From NCBI RefSeq assembly GCF_963662255.1, contig NC_085049.1, forward strand, positions 23,344,142-23,408,141: a stretch of DNA of 64,000 nucleotides, written 5' to 3'. Every line of letters begins with the position of its first letter. Position 1 is the first letter of the stretch. Of this stretch, positions 48,624 through 60,330 are shown in pieces. The notes beneath the pieces are model-generated. The model was not told the DNA's origin. It did no database searches and was given only the letters and a program-made list of their open reading frames with translations. The DNA is from Cinclus cinclus (taxonomy: Eukaryota; Chordata; Aves; Passeriformes; Cinclidae). Position numbers and translations under genes: made by a program.

Positions 48624-48812
48624 GGCAAGTGTAGAAGCACCACCAGGTACTCTGCTCAGACAGAGCAGTGGGAAGACCAGTGCAGCTGCTGTACAGCCAC
48701 TCAGACCACCATGGTGACGATCCCGCTGCGGTGTCCCAATGGGACCGTGGTGCAGCACTCCATCCCCTCCGCCTCGCTGTGCGAATGCCGTGCTCGCAAG
48801 TGCACACTGTGA
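48624..48812 (+). CDS. VWF: VWF last exon: CK domain C-terminus and stop
   Basis: Residues 982-1043, stop TGA at 48810-48812. Encodes 'GKCRSTTRYSAQTEQWEDQ', 'CSCC', 'LRCPNGTVVQHSI' and 'LCECRARKCTL', aligning with human GKCASKAMYS..., DQCSCC, LHCTNGSVVYHEV and ECKCSPRKCSK. Together with the previous exon all 11 CK cysteines are present. The N-G-T sequon matches human N-G-S. It ends '-TL' where human ends '-SK'. Confidence 0.98.
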   Translation, partial: GKCRSTTRYSAQTEQWEDQCSCCTATQTTMVTIPLRCPNGTVVQHSIPSASLCECRARKCTL

Positions 48813-48965
48813 CCATTGCCCAGAAGCCCAGTTGCTTAATCTAAGCTTTATGATGGAGGAACTTCACAATGCAAGCTTCATTTTCTCTGTACACTGCCTT
48901 ATCCGTTAGAATCCTGTATAATTGTATCGACACAGCCAACAATAAAGCTTACCAGCACAACAGAA
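48813..48965 (+). other. VWF: VWF 3' untranslated region (end approximate)
   Basis: Runs from the stop to shortly after the poly(A) signal at 48941. At about 150 nt it is as compact as the human VWF 3' UTR. The exact cleavage site is inferred. Confidence 0.75.
48941..48946 (+). terminator. VWF: Poly(A) signal AATAAA of VWF
   Basis: Canonical AATAAA 129 nt after the stop codon, followed by a G/T-rich element 'ttggggtggatggt' at about 48980 as expected downstream of a cleavage site. Confidence 0.88.
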
Positions 48966-49044
48966 CAGCCTGATTCATCTTGGGGTGGATGGTAGGAGAG
49001 AGATTCCCTTAATTTCACTGTGGAAATTAATCCACATTATTGAA

Positions 49045-49100
49045 AAAAATAAAACAAAACAAAACAAAAAAACCCAAAAAACAAAACTAAAAAAACCCCA
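49045..49100. repeat. A-rich simple sequence (AAAAC-like)
   Basis: Irregular 'aaaac' units and A runs about 100 bp past the VWF poly(A) signal. Confidence 0.8.
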
Positions 49101-52100
49101 CAAATATATAATGCTCAGAAGCTTATACTTTAATAACATTTCTCATATAGTTTAATATTGTCTGCAGAGACATTACACTTTCATTCTCAACTTCTGTCCT
49201 TAGTGACACACTGTAGACTTATAATTTTTTGCTCTTTTTTCCTCACATTTTTTTCAGGGAATACAGTAATTATGGGATAAGGCTTCAGAGTGGGAGTAGG
49301 ATGTTCTTGGTACACAAACAATACTGGTTGTGGCTCAGACAACCAAATATCTTTCTGCAGTGCTAATGAATGTTTGTCCTGAAGCTGAATGCAAATAAAC
49401 TGTGTGTTGAGGACAGGCTGTGTAAATTCTGCAAGTCCTCAGGACTTGTGTACAGGGTTAAGGACAGTTCTCACTTCAACCCTTGCCCAGACCAACTCAA
49501 GGAGAAAGCTGAGTGGTTTTCTCTCTTATTTCCAGGTGCCTGAACTTCACCTGTTGCATTTATTCCAAAAGTTGGAATTGATTTAGATTCAGAATTTGCA
49601 GTGGCAGGTTTAATTTTGTTACTGCTGCCAGGTATATATTTACAAGGATTTAAATTCTACTCTGTCTAGTTGGGCCGTGGAACAAAAGATTTTCCAGAGT
49701 GGTCCTGGAGGAATTTTGTGTCAGTGAAGCAATTTCATTGAGAAGTACTAATTTCTAAAAAAATATGAGAGAAGGAGGACTGTTATTTCCATGTGTGTTT
49801 TTGTTTTTGAAAGATAAGAATTATTTAAGCTCCTTGTTTAACTAACAATTTAAAAATAATGAATGGCACTGTGACATGATTAAATGGGTCAAGGCATCTC
49901 CTCATCTGCCAGGAAAGCTCCCTTTGGGAAAAAAGAAAAATTCCTGTGCTTTCAACTATAAAGGTAAATAGTATTCATTTTTTTAGAGCAGCCAGGCAGA
50001 TCCCTGCTGCTTCACTCTTGCCAGTTCAGCTGTGGATTCAACACACCCTGAACTGTGAGCCCTTTTTCTTTTTATTATTCTTTCAAGACATCCTTTATTG
50101 CTGCACAGTGGTAGAAGTGCAGGCCTTCCATGCATCTCTGTCTTTGTCTGTAGTCCACAATAACACCAGAGAAAGAAACCCAGCCCCACTTGCTGCAGTA
50201 GATATGTCACCAGTTTACCTTCATCCGCACACCTGTTCCTTCCTGTAGCTGTGTCTAGATATTATGCTCCCTGACAGATGGATTTGGGCTATCCAGGTAG
50301 TCAACAATTCATCTGAAGCTGAAGATCAGCTGTTCCTGAACAGCAGCCTGCAACATCAGAGAGGAGCAGAGAGAAGGGATGGATTTGGAATAAAAAGCAA
50401 ATGTCACCTTCTTCCACTTACCATAGCTGGGATGTCTCTTTGTTTCAACCTGTGTCCTCACCCAGACTGACCCTTCTTAGCTCGTGAAAGCTGATGGGAT
50501 TGCAGCCTAAGGCTTTGTGGCTGCAGACAGGTCTTCTAATTGGATAATTAATTCTATGAGTCAGTGCAATGCAGCCCATGAGAAGAGCACTTACTGGCTT
50601 TACTTGCAGCAGGGACTTCTGGGGACTTTGGGTTGTTACTCAGGCCTGGCTACTACCTGTGCATTCCAAGCTCCTGTCATGACCAAGACTAGAAAGATCT
50701 TCTTTGAAAATCCTGTTGTAGAAACAGGCTGGCAGGAAAAAAAAAAAAAGGCAGAAGGGAATATTATACCATCTCCTTTAACAGGTTCAGGATGTAAACA
50801 TATTTTTGACTTTGACTTGCTGGCATGAGAATCAAACTTTTTCAGACAGCCTGCCCCAAAAGAGCAGACTGTCTGTCTTTTGCCTAAGGACCCAGTGGGC
50901 TCGGACCTGCTCTGTGCAGGTCTCACTGCCTTTCACACAGGCTGCTGCAATTAGTGCAATTCAAATACTTTCAGCAGAATTCCTCCCTGGCAGGAGTGAA
51001 GAGCACAGTCCTACCTACAATCAAGCATGCCAGCACATCACACAGGACTCTACATCTAGCTGCTCCATTGGCATTCTCCAGCAGAAGCCAGGCTTTGAGG
51101 AAAGTTGTTTCCCAAGTCACACACACAGTTTTGTGAGCCTTGATGGGTCTGAACTACCTCGGTCTTTTACCTTTCCGCCAATGATTAAGAGCACATTGCA
51201 CTGTTTCAGAACACCAACTGGATTGTTGATTGTGCCACAGGATAGATTTACAGGAATGCTGAATGGATTTGGGGAGGAGTCTTATATAACCCCTTAATAA
51301 TTCAAAACATCTAATCTTTCTGCTAAATTTACAGACTTGCAAGCACCACTCCCCTACAGCAGGTGAAACACGATCGGGTTTATTGGTATTATTTGTCACA
51401 GCTCTGCATTATCAATTAGCACCATACCCAGGTACCTCAGGAAAGACAGTGATGCCGAGATATGGTTTTCTCCATTGGAAAGTCTTTAAAATAGTCTACT
51501 TCCATTCTAAGCAGCTGGATATTGGTTCCTCTCATATTGCTGTGTATATTATTTATTACCTGAGCTAAGTGTATTACCTGCAACACACCCATTCTTATGG
51601 CTTATAGGAGCTGGTAATTGGAACCTGTGCATGCAGAGCTGTAAGTCCACAGGGATTCCAGCAGAACCTGGCTCTACATTCCTATACTCTTCCAGAATTA
51701 GCCAGGATTTGCCTTTCTGGTTTTGGGCTTAGTCGGAGCAGCCTAGATTGTGGATGGAAAATAGTGAAAGTTTCAGAAAATTTTCATTTCCCCTCTCCCT
51801 GAGATAGGTATAGAAAGCAGGAGATTTGTTTCCTGTCTAGGAAACAGATTAATTTAGTTTTTAAAACTTCTGAAAGAACTTCTGAGAGTAACATAAAATA
51901 CTAGCAGGGTAAAAAGAACAAAGTATTTTGTATCTGTTGATATATTGGTTAGAAGATAACAAACGCCATTTCAAAGTAGGGGCCAAGAAGATTTAAATTA
52001 ATTAATTTAAAATGCCATATGAATTTCTTAGTCTTGCTGGGGAAATTTCACATCACCCAGCCCACGTTTTGGGACACAACAGCTGCACTACTCCCTTTAG

Positions 52101-54357
52101 GTACTCGGCAGGTTCGATAGCACAACCACGGTGTATCAGCACATCTCTCTGTGACAGAGACAATGTCTACCCCTGCCCCATGACACAGTGCACTATCCTG
52201 ATTCACAAGGTCATAGAACCACTGGACTTTATTCAGGCATTGAATAAATCCATTTCTCCCTGTCACACTAGAGAAACCATCATAATGCCATAAACATGCT
52301 AAAAGAAGAAAAATATTTGGACTCGAATTAGTTACATCTCCCTCTAGTTATCACTGGCAAATAAAAGTCCTTTCTCAGATAGCACTGGTCGTCAAAAACT
52401 TTTCTTCCCTATACATTGCTTAAATTACAAGGTTGAAGGCTAAGCAGGATCCATCACCTGTTCTGATCAGACAGTTGATTACAAGATAATCCCTTGAATA
52501 TTTAACGCAGGAATGACAGTGCATCCAGGCACTGAGGTAACTTGAGTACTTGAAACAGAGCCTTATAAAAAGCTTTCTGCACTTACCTCCTACCTGGAAG
52601 TACTGTGAAGCTTTGTAGATATAAAGACTTTTCCCCACAGAAACCACCTCCAAGATAATCTGATCCTCGAGTGCTGGTTCTTTGGACAGAGCTGGCTCTG
52701 CTGTAGAGCCCTTGTTCTGCATTAGCCTTTTTCCTTCCTCTCCGCTGCCTTCTGGACAAAATATACCTCTTGTTACCTTGGTTCTTGGGGCATTATGGAA
52801 CATGAAGACAAGGTGGTGAAAGTCCAGCAGAGAATTGCCATGGCCTCTCAGGTCATGGGAGTTTGGTCTTTCTTCCTCTCTTCCCTCCGTGACGGTAATC
52901 ACCAAACCAGAAGGTCTTGCTAATTAGCTTCAGTTTGAGGTTTGCTTAAAGCAGGATCAAGACAGGATGGAAATAGCTGCTGGTGCTGTTCTCTCCTTAA
53001 GCCAGTGCAGAAGCAGATTGTGCACAGCATAGCCACATCCTATTTTAGCACTGACGCAACTTCCAGCCAAACCTCCAGGCAACATGGAAACACACATGTC
53101 TGGTAAGTTGATTCTCTGTTTCGTTCTTATTGCTGCCTAGGAAGTGGGATAGGCCAAAACAGGGTGGAGAACAAAGAAAGGAGTACTTCAGAAGGACTTC
53201 TCCATCTTCTTTTAGGATAATAATAAAAAAAATTAAATATATATATTTATACAGAGAGCTCAGAGATATAACATGAAGAGATAATTTCTCCCAAAGCCTC
53301 AGAAATGCAGCTGTGGGTCTGCGTTGTGATCTATGTGGAAAAGACAATCACTGGGCAAATGACTTGTGCTGGTCTTCTGCTGTTTCCACCTGCATTTGCA
53401 TTACTGCAGTGTAACTGGGGAGCGAGCAATATCCTTTTCCAGGAGAAAATGGGCATCCCTGAGCTCTCAATTCCCATACAAAAGGAGAAAATCTGCTCAA
53501 TGCATAAAACCTTTGTGCTGGAGCTGCCAGTGTACAAGTTTAGAATAAGTTTCAGGTCTGATGTTTAGTCATTGTTCTTTTGCCATCACAGTCAAAAGTT
53601 CTGTGGTTGTTTCCATGTTATCTCATTGTTTCTCTGTTGTGAACTTCAAAGTCCTAATTTGAATAATAGAAGGTTAGAATTTGACTGTTAAATTTTATCT
53701 ATCTGGTATTTCTCTCTTTAGAATGGTTCAAGAACTATTTAGGTGTTAGTCCCCTGCTGCTTAATTGCTTCTATTAAAATCAGTCCTGTAACTGAACTGA
53801 GAATTGAATGGTTCTCTTTATAAAGAGTATTTCTTCTCTAACTGTGTTCTGGAGGTGGGACGGCAAAGGATATTTGTGTTACGTATGGCCAAATGTAAAG
53901 GAATACAACTGAGATACTGAGTTCTACCTGAGAGATTCTTCTGCTGGGTGTCCTGGATGCTCAAGACATCTCAAACTGAGCATTGGCATGGGCTTCAGAC
54001 AGGCAGATGCACCCAGGCTATCCAAGGCATTAGTCAGGATTTGTTGTTTTGCCCTTTCTACCTGCAGGCTGAGTGGTACCGTGTGAGCCAAGAACACACA
54101 GGCTGTAAATTAGATGGCATTAGAGACAACCCAAACAGCCTTGTCTGTCTAATTGCTATGTTCTTAAAAGGCAAAAAAATCGTGGTTTTGAAGACAGAGT
54201 GGAGGAAATCAGGCTTTTCTGTAGTTGTGTTGAGTTTGGTGGAGATGTGCACAAGAAATAATTTTGGCACAAACTGAGCTTCTTAATCTATATTCAGAGC
54301 TGAGAAGTCATTATTTACTGAGAACCTAAAGAGCACAAGCATAACCATGTTACATAT

Positions 54358-54361
<4 letters not shown>

Positions 54362-54399
<38 letters not shown>
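54362..54399. repeat. (AT)n microsatellite
   Basis: Alternating A and T with a single G interruption ('tatgtatata'). Confidence 0.95.
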
Positions 54400-56594
54400 C
54401 CTTTGAAAAAAATATGTTTGAGTAAAGCTACAACTAAACAGTAAGTTCAAGTAGGTTTTTTTTTTCATCCCTACTTGTGTATTGGAGTTTGTGAAACAAT
54501 GCTCCTAAATTGCAGATGTTTTGAACATCTTCCTTTCAGAGGAGCATCCTTCTAACTGTGGTATCTTTCAGAAATGCAGATCTTTTCTGATACTTAAGTG
54601 GAAAGGGAGGAAGATAAATGAAAGCAGTTCCATGTCTGTGCCCTGGGTGACCAAACCACTTGCAGTGTATTCTGCAAGTAGCTGTGCTGTAATAATCTGA
54701 TCATCTGGACCACTCAGCTCAGTTAATTGGCTGTTACTCAGGATTTACTACAGAGCTCCTTAATTAGGCATAATCCTTTGCTGCCTCTTTCACAAGCAGT
54801 GTGGTCCTTTAACACACCCTCTTAGTCCTTCCAATTTTGGCAGTCTGTGCAACTTCTTCATGGTGGCACTATGGACAAGGACCTCACAAACAGTGAGGTT
54901 GATTGCTGCACATGTGGCCAACTCTTAAGTTTGCAAAAAGCTGAGTCAAAGGAGTGCAGAGAGGTTGAGAGAGCAGGTGATGATTGACTGTGAATTGGCA
55001 CTGGAGCTGGTCACTGATCTCTGTCCTGGGGGTATCTTGTTCTCGGAAGCCATTTTCAACTTGATGGAATTTAACTGGAGGGATGCTCCCCAGCTATTTT
55101 TGCAGAATGAGTGTAGTTCTTAAACATTTGCTTTCCAAGTTGAATGCAATATTCCCTGTACTGCTGTTCTCTGGAGATACGTATATATGTACATAAATAT
55201 ACAGGCAAATATGCTATGCATGTGTGCATATTTAAAATTTTTATGTGTATTCACATACATACCCACACACAGAGCTTGTTTCTATCAATACTGATTCCTC
55301 CAGAATATTTACAGAATGAGAACATGTAAGGCCAGATGTCATAAAGACTTACAGGGTGGAATGAGGTCAGGCTGCATCTGAAGCAGAAGCCCCTGAGGCA
55401 CTGCTGTACCACGGGCAAGAACTGTCAAATGTGGAATGCATTCAAAACAAAACATTTTGGTTCAATCCGTCTAATTTGAGAAGATAAGCTTTGGGGAGAA
55501 CAGTAGTCTGCCATATACATATATGGCAATTACATTTCTATCAAAAAATTTATTCTGCTTGGGAGTCCCTGACTGCCTCACCAGTTTACCAGTGTTAATC
55601 TCAGGTGTGTGACACAGTTTCTGGAGGTTGGGAAGCATAATGGAAATGAAATCATCTTATTATAAAGGAACTGCAGCTTTTTTCCTAGGCCTAGTTAAAA
55701 GGACTGGAAAGAAAAAGAGGTCTTTAATTGACTGTGTAAAGGTCTTGTGAGATGTCCCAGACTCAGATTGAAAATACTGGAGAAACATTGTGTGTGGCCT
55801 ATGGGAATGAAACCTCCACTTATTAATTATTTTCCTTGGAGTTTCCCTCGTGGCATCTTTATGTGCTTCATTAAAGTGAACCAAGCATGAGTCTGCTCAG
55901 GAGATCAGACAGGGAAGACTGGTGAGTTAATCTGCTGGATTGTTCAAATGCTGCTGGACCCTAACCTGGTATTGATAGGAAACATAAGAATAACCATAAT
56001 GTTTAGGGGTCAGACCCCCTCCTCCAAGCATTTCCTTCTTTACCATTCCACTCTCTCCTCTCTCAGAACATGGTGGTGGAGAAGCAGTTTCAGTCTGAGT
56101 ATAGGGGATAGAAGGGGCTCAGCTAAATGAGTGGGAAATGCAGTCGCCAGACTTTAGCAGTAGGCAATGGATGTAGTGTCTCCCTGGATAAATGGGAGAT
56201 GCTATTTCTTCTTCCTGGAGAAAAGTCCTCACTAGACAGAGGCAGTGGTGCTTTGTCTCTGTAGTGGTGATGGTGCTGACCACGTGGGCACATGGCTACA
56301 GGATGTCTTCTCCTGGGAATAAAACACTAATGCTGGAAGGAACAAGACATGGGTTTTCCTTCACAGTAAGAACTTCTCCAAGAGGATGAGAGTATGGATC
56401 AGTCAACCCCATTTCAGCTGTGGCACCACTAGAGGGGGAGAGAGTATGAAACATTTGTGTGTCGAAACAGTTTCTGTATCCACTGGTTTTTATCAGCATT
56501 TTTCACTGTGCTACTGCCTGTATGGAATTGACCTGTTGGAGCAAGCAGGCCTCCAAGAGGGTAAGAGGGATGGAGCACCTGTGCTGTGAAAAAA

Positions 56595-56995
56595 GGGGCT
56601 GAGATAATTGGGATTGTTCAGCCTGGAGAGGAGAAAGCTTTGGGCTGATCTCACTGTGGCCTTCCAGTACCTGAAGGGAGCCCACAGGAAAGATGGAGAG
56701 AGACTCTTGACAAGGGCCTGGAGTGACAGCACAAGGGGGAATGGCTTCACACTGACAGAGAGCAGGGTTAGATTGGATATTGGGAAGAAATTCTACCCTG
56801 TGAGGGTGGTGAGGCCCTGGCACAGGTTGTTCAGAGCAGCTGTGGCTGCCCCATCCCTGGCAGTGTCCAAGGCCAGGGTGGATGGGGCTCGGAGCAACCT
56901 GGGACAGTGGAAGGTGTCCCTGCCCATGGCAGGGGGTTGGAACAAGATCATCTTTAAGGTCTCTTCCAACCCAAGATATTTTGTGATTCTGTGAT
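56595..56995 (+). repeat. CR1 LINE 3' fragment
   Basis: The longest copy of its type here: 'gttcagcctggagaggagaa', 'actgtggccttccagtacc', 'gacaagggcctggagtgac', 'attgggaagaaattctac', 'ctgccccatccctggcag', 'catctttaaggtctcttcc', ending 'tttgtgattctgtgatg'. The open frames across it on both strands are non-functional 3' region. Confidence 0.94.
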
Positions 56996-58799
56996 GATTC
57001 CCATCCCCTCCAGACCCTCTATTATTCCGCACTGTGACTATGTAATTTGTCAAACACAAGAAATAGGGAGCATGTGTAGAAATTCCAGACATTAGCCCCT
57101 AAGACCAGAACATGTGGCTAAAATCTTAGATACACTTAATGAGCACTTCACATGTGCAAAGTGTTCTTTATTGAGAATGACCATGATCCACAAGTTTGTA
57201 CCTTTACCTGATGCCACTGGATCGGTTCACATCACTAGAAATGAATACTGACTGCAGTATTTCCCATTGCATTAGGGAACCACCTGTACAAAACCTGCTT
57301 TATGTATTTATTTCTCCTTCTCAGAGTTTGCCCTACCCTCCTCACACCCCACTCTCAACGGGCAGAAGACAGCAAAATCAGCAAGGGACTCTTTTTCAGC
57401 CTACAGCAGCAAATACCTCACTGTTCCTCAGAACCGGACTTCCTGGCACAGAAATGGGACCAGTGGAGCTCTTGAAGCATCAGTGGTGTCCTACAGAAGT
57501 TCTGTAAGTAGGGTTTCATGTTCATTGATCTGCATCAAATGAATTTGGGCTTATGAAGGGTCTTGAAACATGGTGAGAAAAGCAGGGTACACTCTCCTGT
57601 GTGTTGGTTAAATCAGAACAAGGAGAAGAATCTTTATGAGGAAAGTGGTATCACAGCCTCAGGTGGTTCAGTTGTCTCTCTGTGTACAGCAAGAATTAAT
57701 TTCTACAGTAGTGATCTCACCAAACTTTTCCTAACTTTTCCAAACTTTTTGTTTACTTTAGTCAAAATCCTTCAAAGCAGGAACGGAGGGGGTTGCTATT
57801 ACACCCAGTGGCAGAAAAGATCTGCAGGTTGCTCATTAAATGGGATGTGCCTGTGCCAACCCTGAGCCAGCTGTGCCCAAGTGGTAATGGGGGCTGGATT
57901 GGATTGGTTCCCAGTGGAAGTGTGATATGGCTGTAGTGTTCAGAGGAGAGCTGTTGTGAGAGAAGGCACCTTTTGGGATGTATGTGTTGTGATATATTTG
58001 CTATCAGACCACTAGAACAAAATCATCATGAATTGCTGATCCTACCTTACCATTCTCTTATTCCTTGGTGTGATGGCTTCTTGTCTTGGAAACATTGAGA
58101 AGTAGTGAAAGCAGGACCTAAGCTGGTAATAATTTAAATCACTGTTTCTGACTTTTAAAGTGGCTGTGAGAGGGGAGGAGAAAAAGATCTTGATAGTTCT
58201 TTCAGAGATGTTTTTGAAATTGTGACTTTTTGTGTTCCTCCCTAAAAAAGTCTCCTTGTGCCAGAATGTCACATGGTAAGGCAAGCAGTGCAAATTTAGG
58301 GGCAGGAAATGTCTTTAGTGAAATCGGTGGGAATTTTGATTCATTTTCCATGAATTGGACACCCATAATTATGGGGATGGCACCTTGCTGCCAAGAGTGA
58401 GGAAAAGAGTCCATGGGGAGGGAGAGGGAGTCACTGTTGACTCTCCTCATCCCCTGTGTAACTCCAGCAACCCCAAGTGTTGCTATGGTGCCCTCTCAGG
58501 TGGCTGGGATGTGGCAGGTGGCTCCACTCAGTAACAAATAGGAAAACCTCGGAGTGATTTTCACATTCTCCAACCTCCTTGTTGCCTCTCCCGCTTCTTG
58601 CTTGTGCTTCTTGTTTCTGCCCACACTCTCCAGTAAGGGAGGAGAGGATGCTCATAGCTCTTCTCTAGAGCCAGCTAATGCATTGCCCTGCACCAGTGAC
58701 CTGCTGATGGTGACATCATTCTTTCTGCGCTGTATAGCCTGAAACTCTCTGGGAAGGACACTAGAAATCTGCCACGGGCTTTTCCTTGCTGGGGCAGAG

Positions 58800-58829
58800 A
58801 TGGATCTGGGAAGTTTACATGGGCTGCCT
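58800..58829 (+). CDS. Candidate short first coding exon of ANO2 (speculative)
   Basis: An ATG in a good context ('gcagagATGG', purine at -3, G at +4) opens ten codons reading 'MDLGSLHGLP' and is followed at 58830 by a consensus donor 'gtgagt'. An in-frame stop at 58740-58742 lies upstream with no other in-frame ATG between. It ends in phase 0, which fits the ANO2 exon at 60331. It shows no similarity to the longer human ANO2 N-terminus, and short ATG-plus-donor pairs arise by chance, so this is only a candidate. Confidence 0.2.
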
Positions 58830-59494
58830 GTGAGTACTATATGAAAACATATCTAATCAGGATATGGGGAATTGCAACAAAATGCTGTCTCACAAGCAGT
58901 TTTATGTCCTGCCAGGACGTAATGCTGAGTGTAATTTTGGATGTGCCTAAAGGGACTGCATATATACTTTAGACATGAAGGGTGTGATGTGCACAACAGA
59001 TTGTTCAGTGGTAATTTTGTGAAAGGATGAAGGATGTAGCATGCATGTAAACTCAAGATTTATTTAGTGATGTGACAACTGAAAGCTACTTTGTGGGAAA
59101 CTAAGTGAAGCAGAACAATGAAAAAAAACGAATCTAGTGGTGTTGATGAATATAATAATTTGCAATGATATTTATATAATTCATTCATAAATTTGTGTTT
59201 TGTTAGCAAACAAGATGAATGCCATACATCATGTGGTTAACTGTGCATTCAGTACTACTAGCACATGTAAGGAAGGGGAGAAAAAGAGAGAAAGACCTTT
59301 TACTGGTACCTCCCAAGATTTTGCTTGTACAATCACCTATAGGAGCTAGAAATGTTTGGAATTAGGTTATATGATGATTGCTTTGGATCAGGTTGACCCT
59401 TGCTTTTATCTTCCCCCCCCCATCATTGGAGGACTGGTGTCACTCCAGTGAATAACACTCTAGAGAGTTCTCTGAAGGGCTTTACATTGCAGCA

Positions 59495-59983
59495 TTGTGC
59501 GAAAATGCTGGTCGGAAACAGCTTGAAAAACTCATGGGCTGCCTTAATGATCTGGAAGTACAAGTGAATGCCTCAGTGCCAGACTTCCACATGAATGTTA
59601 CAGAATTCCTATCCAGGCTGGAGAGTGATGGCAGGATTACTGTTGGAGCTGCATCCCAGAAGGGCTCTGAGAGGGTGATAATGAAGCAGGGGTGGTCTGA
59701 AGGGCTGACTGGGTGCAACATAGGTGGTTTGAAGGATTTTAGCCATGGATTCCCTTTTGCAGTGTTACTGGTCAGTCACACAGTCTTTTCATACGTTAAA
59801 ATACAAGCTATCGTGGGTAGCTATTCATGGGGCATATCCTTTCTAATCCCTGGTATTTTCCAAAGTGTTTCTGTCCAGCCCTGCCCTTCTGGAGCTAGAA
59901 TCACATTGAAGATATTTCTCCTAGTGGGGCTAAGATCAATTTCTTCCCTTCCGACACCGTTTTTGCTTCCCTTCCCTGCCTGA
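59495..59983 (+). other. Unassigned open reading frame, 162 codons
   Basis: Not recognised. The first half reads like a soluble, charged, partly helical protein ('RKQLEKLMGCLNDLEVQV', 'VTEFLSRLESDGRITVG') with N-A-S and N-V-T sequons; the second half is hydrophobic and intron-like. It could be an exon, a decayed retrocopy, or chance. A weak acceptor ('acattgcag') precedes it; no convincing donor follows the plausible part. Confidence 0.25.
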
Positions 59984-60330
59984 TTTGCTCCACAGCACAT
60001 GGCACGTGGTGTGTAGTGTGATCCTTATTATAATTTCTCTGTCCACTTTCAAAATGTAGTTGTTGTCTCCCCTTGGTCTGTGCAGGGTGGTGGAGTTGGA
60101 TTGTGCCTCCATACCTGCTCTTCCATAGGGATCCCATGTATTGGGATAACCTAAACTATGTTTAGTTTACAGACAGAGGAAGAATGAAGTGAGACTGGCG
60201 TGCAAAGTTAGTTTTTGTAGGTCATACCTGGGCTCTTTGTGGCTTCATGTGCTCGTGTGGAGATAGACCTTCTCCACCTACTTGGGCTTTTTGGCTTTCT
60301 TGTCTGTGCAACTCCATGTTTCTCTCCCAG

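Larger units (their letters stand above)
5731..48965 (+). other. VWF: VWF gene, 3' half (22 exons, A3 to cystine knot)
   Basis: Gene-level entry. Von Willebrand factor is a secreted multimeric glycoprotein that carries factor VIII and bridges platelets or thrombocytes to collagen. Twenty-two exons with AG/GT borders join in phase to give 1043 residues (numbered here from the first complete codon, 5733) plus a stop. Order: A3 second half (1-103), D4N (104-177), VWD4 (178 to about 330), C8 and TIL (to about 485), C1-C6 (about 486-950), CK (about 953-1043). This matches the human domain order, and many exon lengths match what the human protein predicts. The upstream domains (D1-D3, A1, A2, start of A3) lie outside the window, so the gene is partial at its 5' end only. 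No frameshift or premature stop is seen. Confidence 0.97.
48966..60330. other. VWF-ANO2 intergenic interval, may contain ANO2 5' exon(s)
   Basis: About 11.4 kb. Contents: A-rich simple sequence just after VWF (49045-49100), a (TA)n tract near 54362, one forward CR1 (56595-56995), a C9 run near 59412, and several long unassigned open frames (50806-51297 +, 52420-52905 -, 57196-57507 +, 59495-59983 +). Human ANO2 has at least one coding exon before the one found at 60331, so a first exon is expected here or further upstream; the best small candidate is at 58800-58829. No CpG island promoter was recognised. Confidence 0.7.

Noticed and set aside
48966..60330. Endogenous retrovirus or LTR remains
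   Set aside because: Looked for gag/pol-like frames and paired LTR ends; none recognised.
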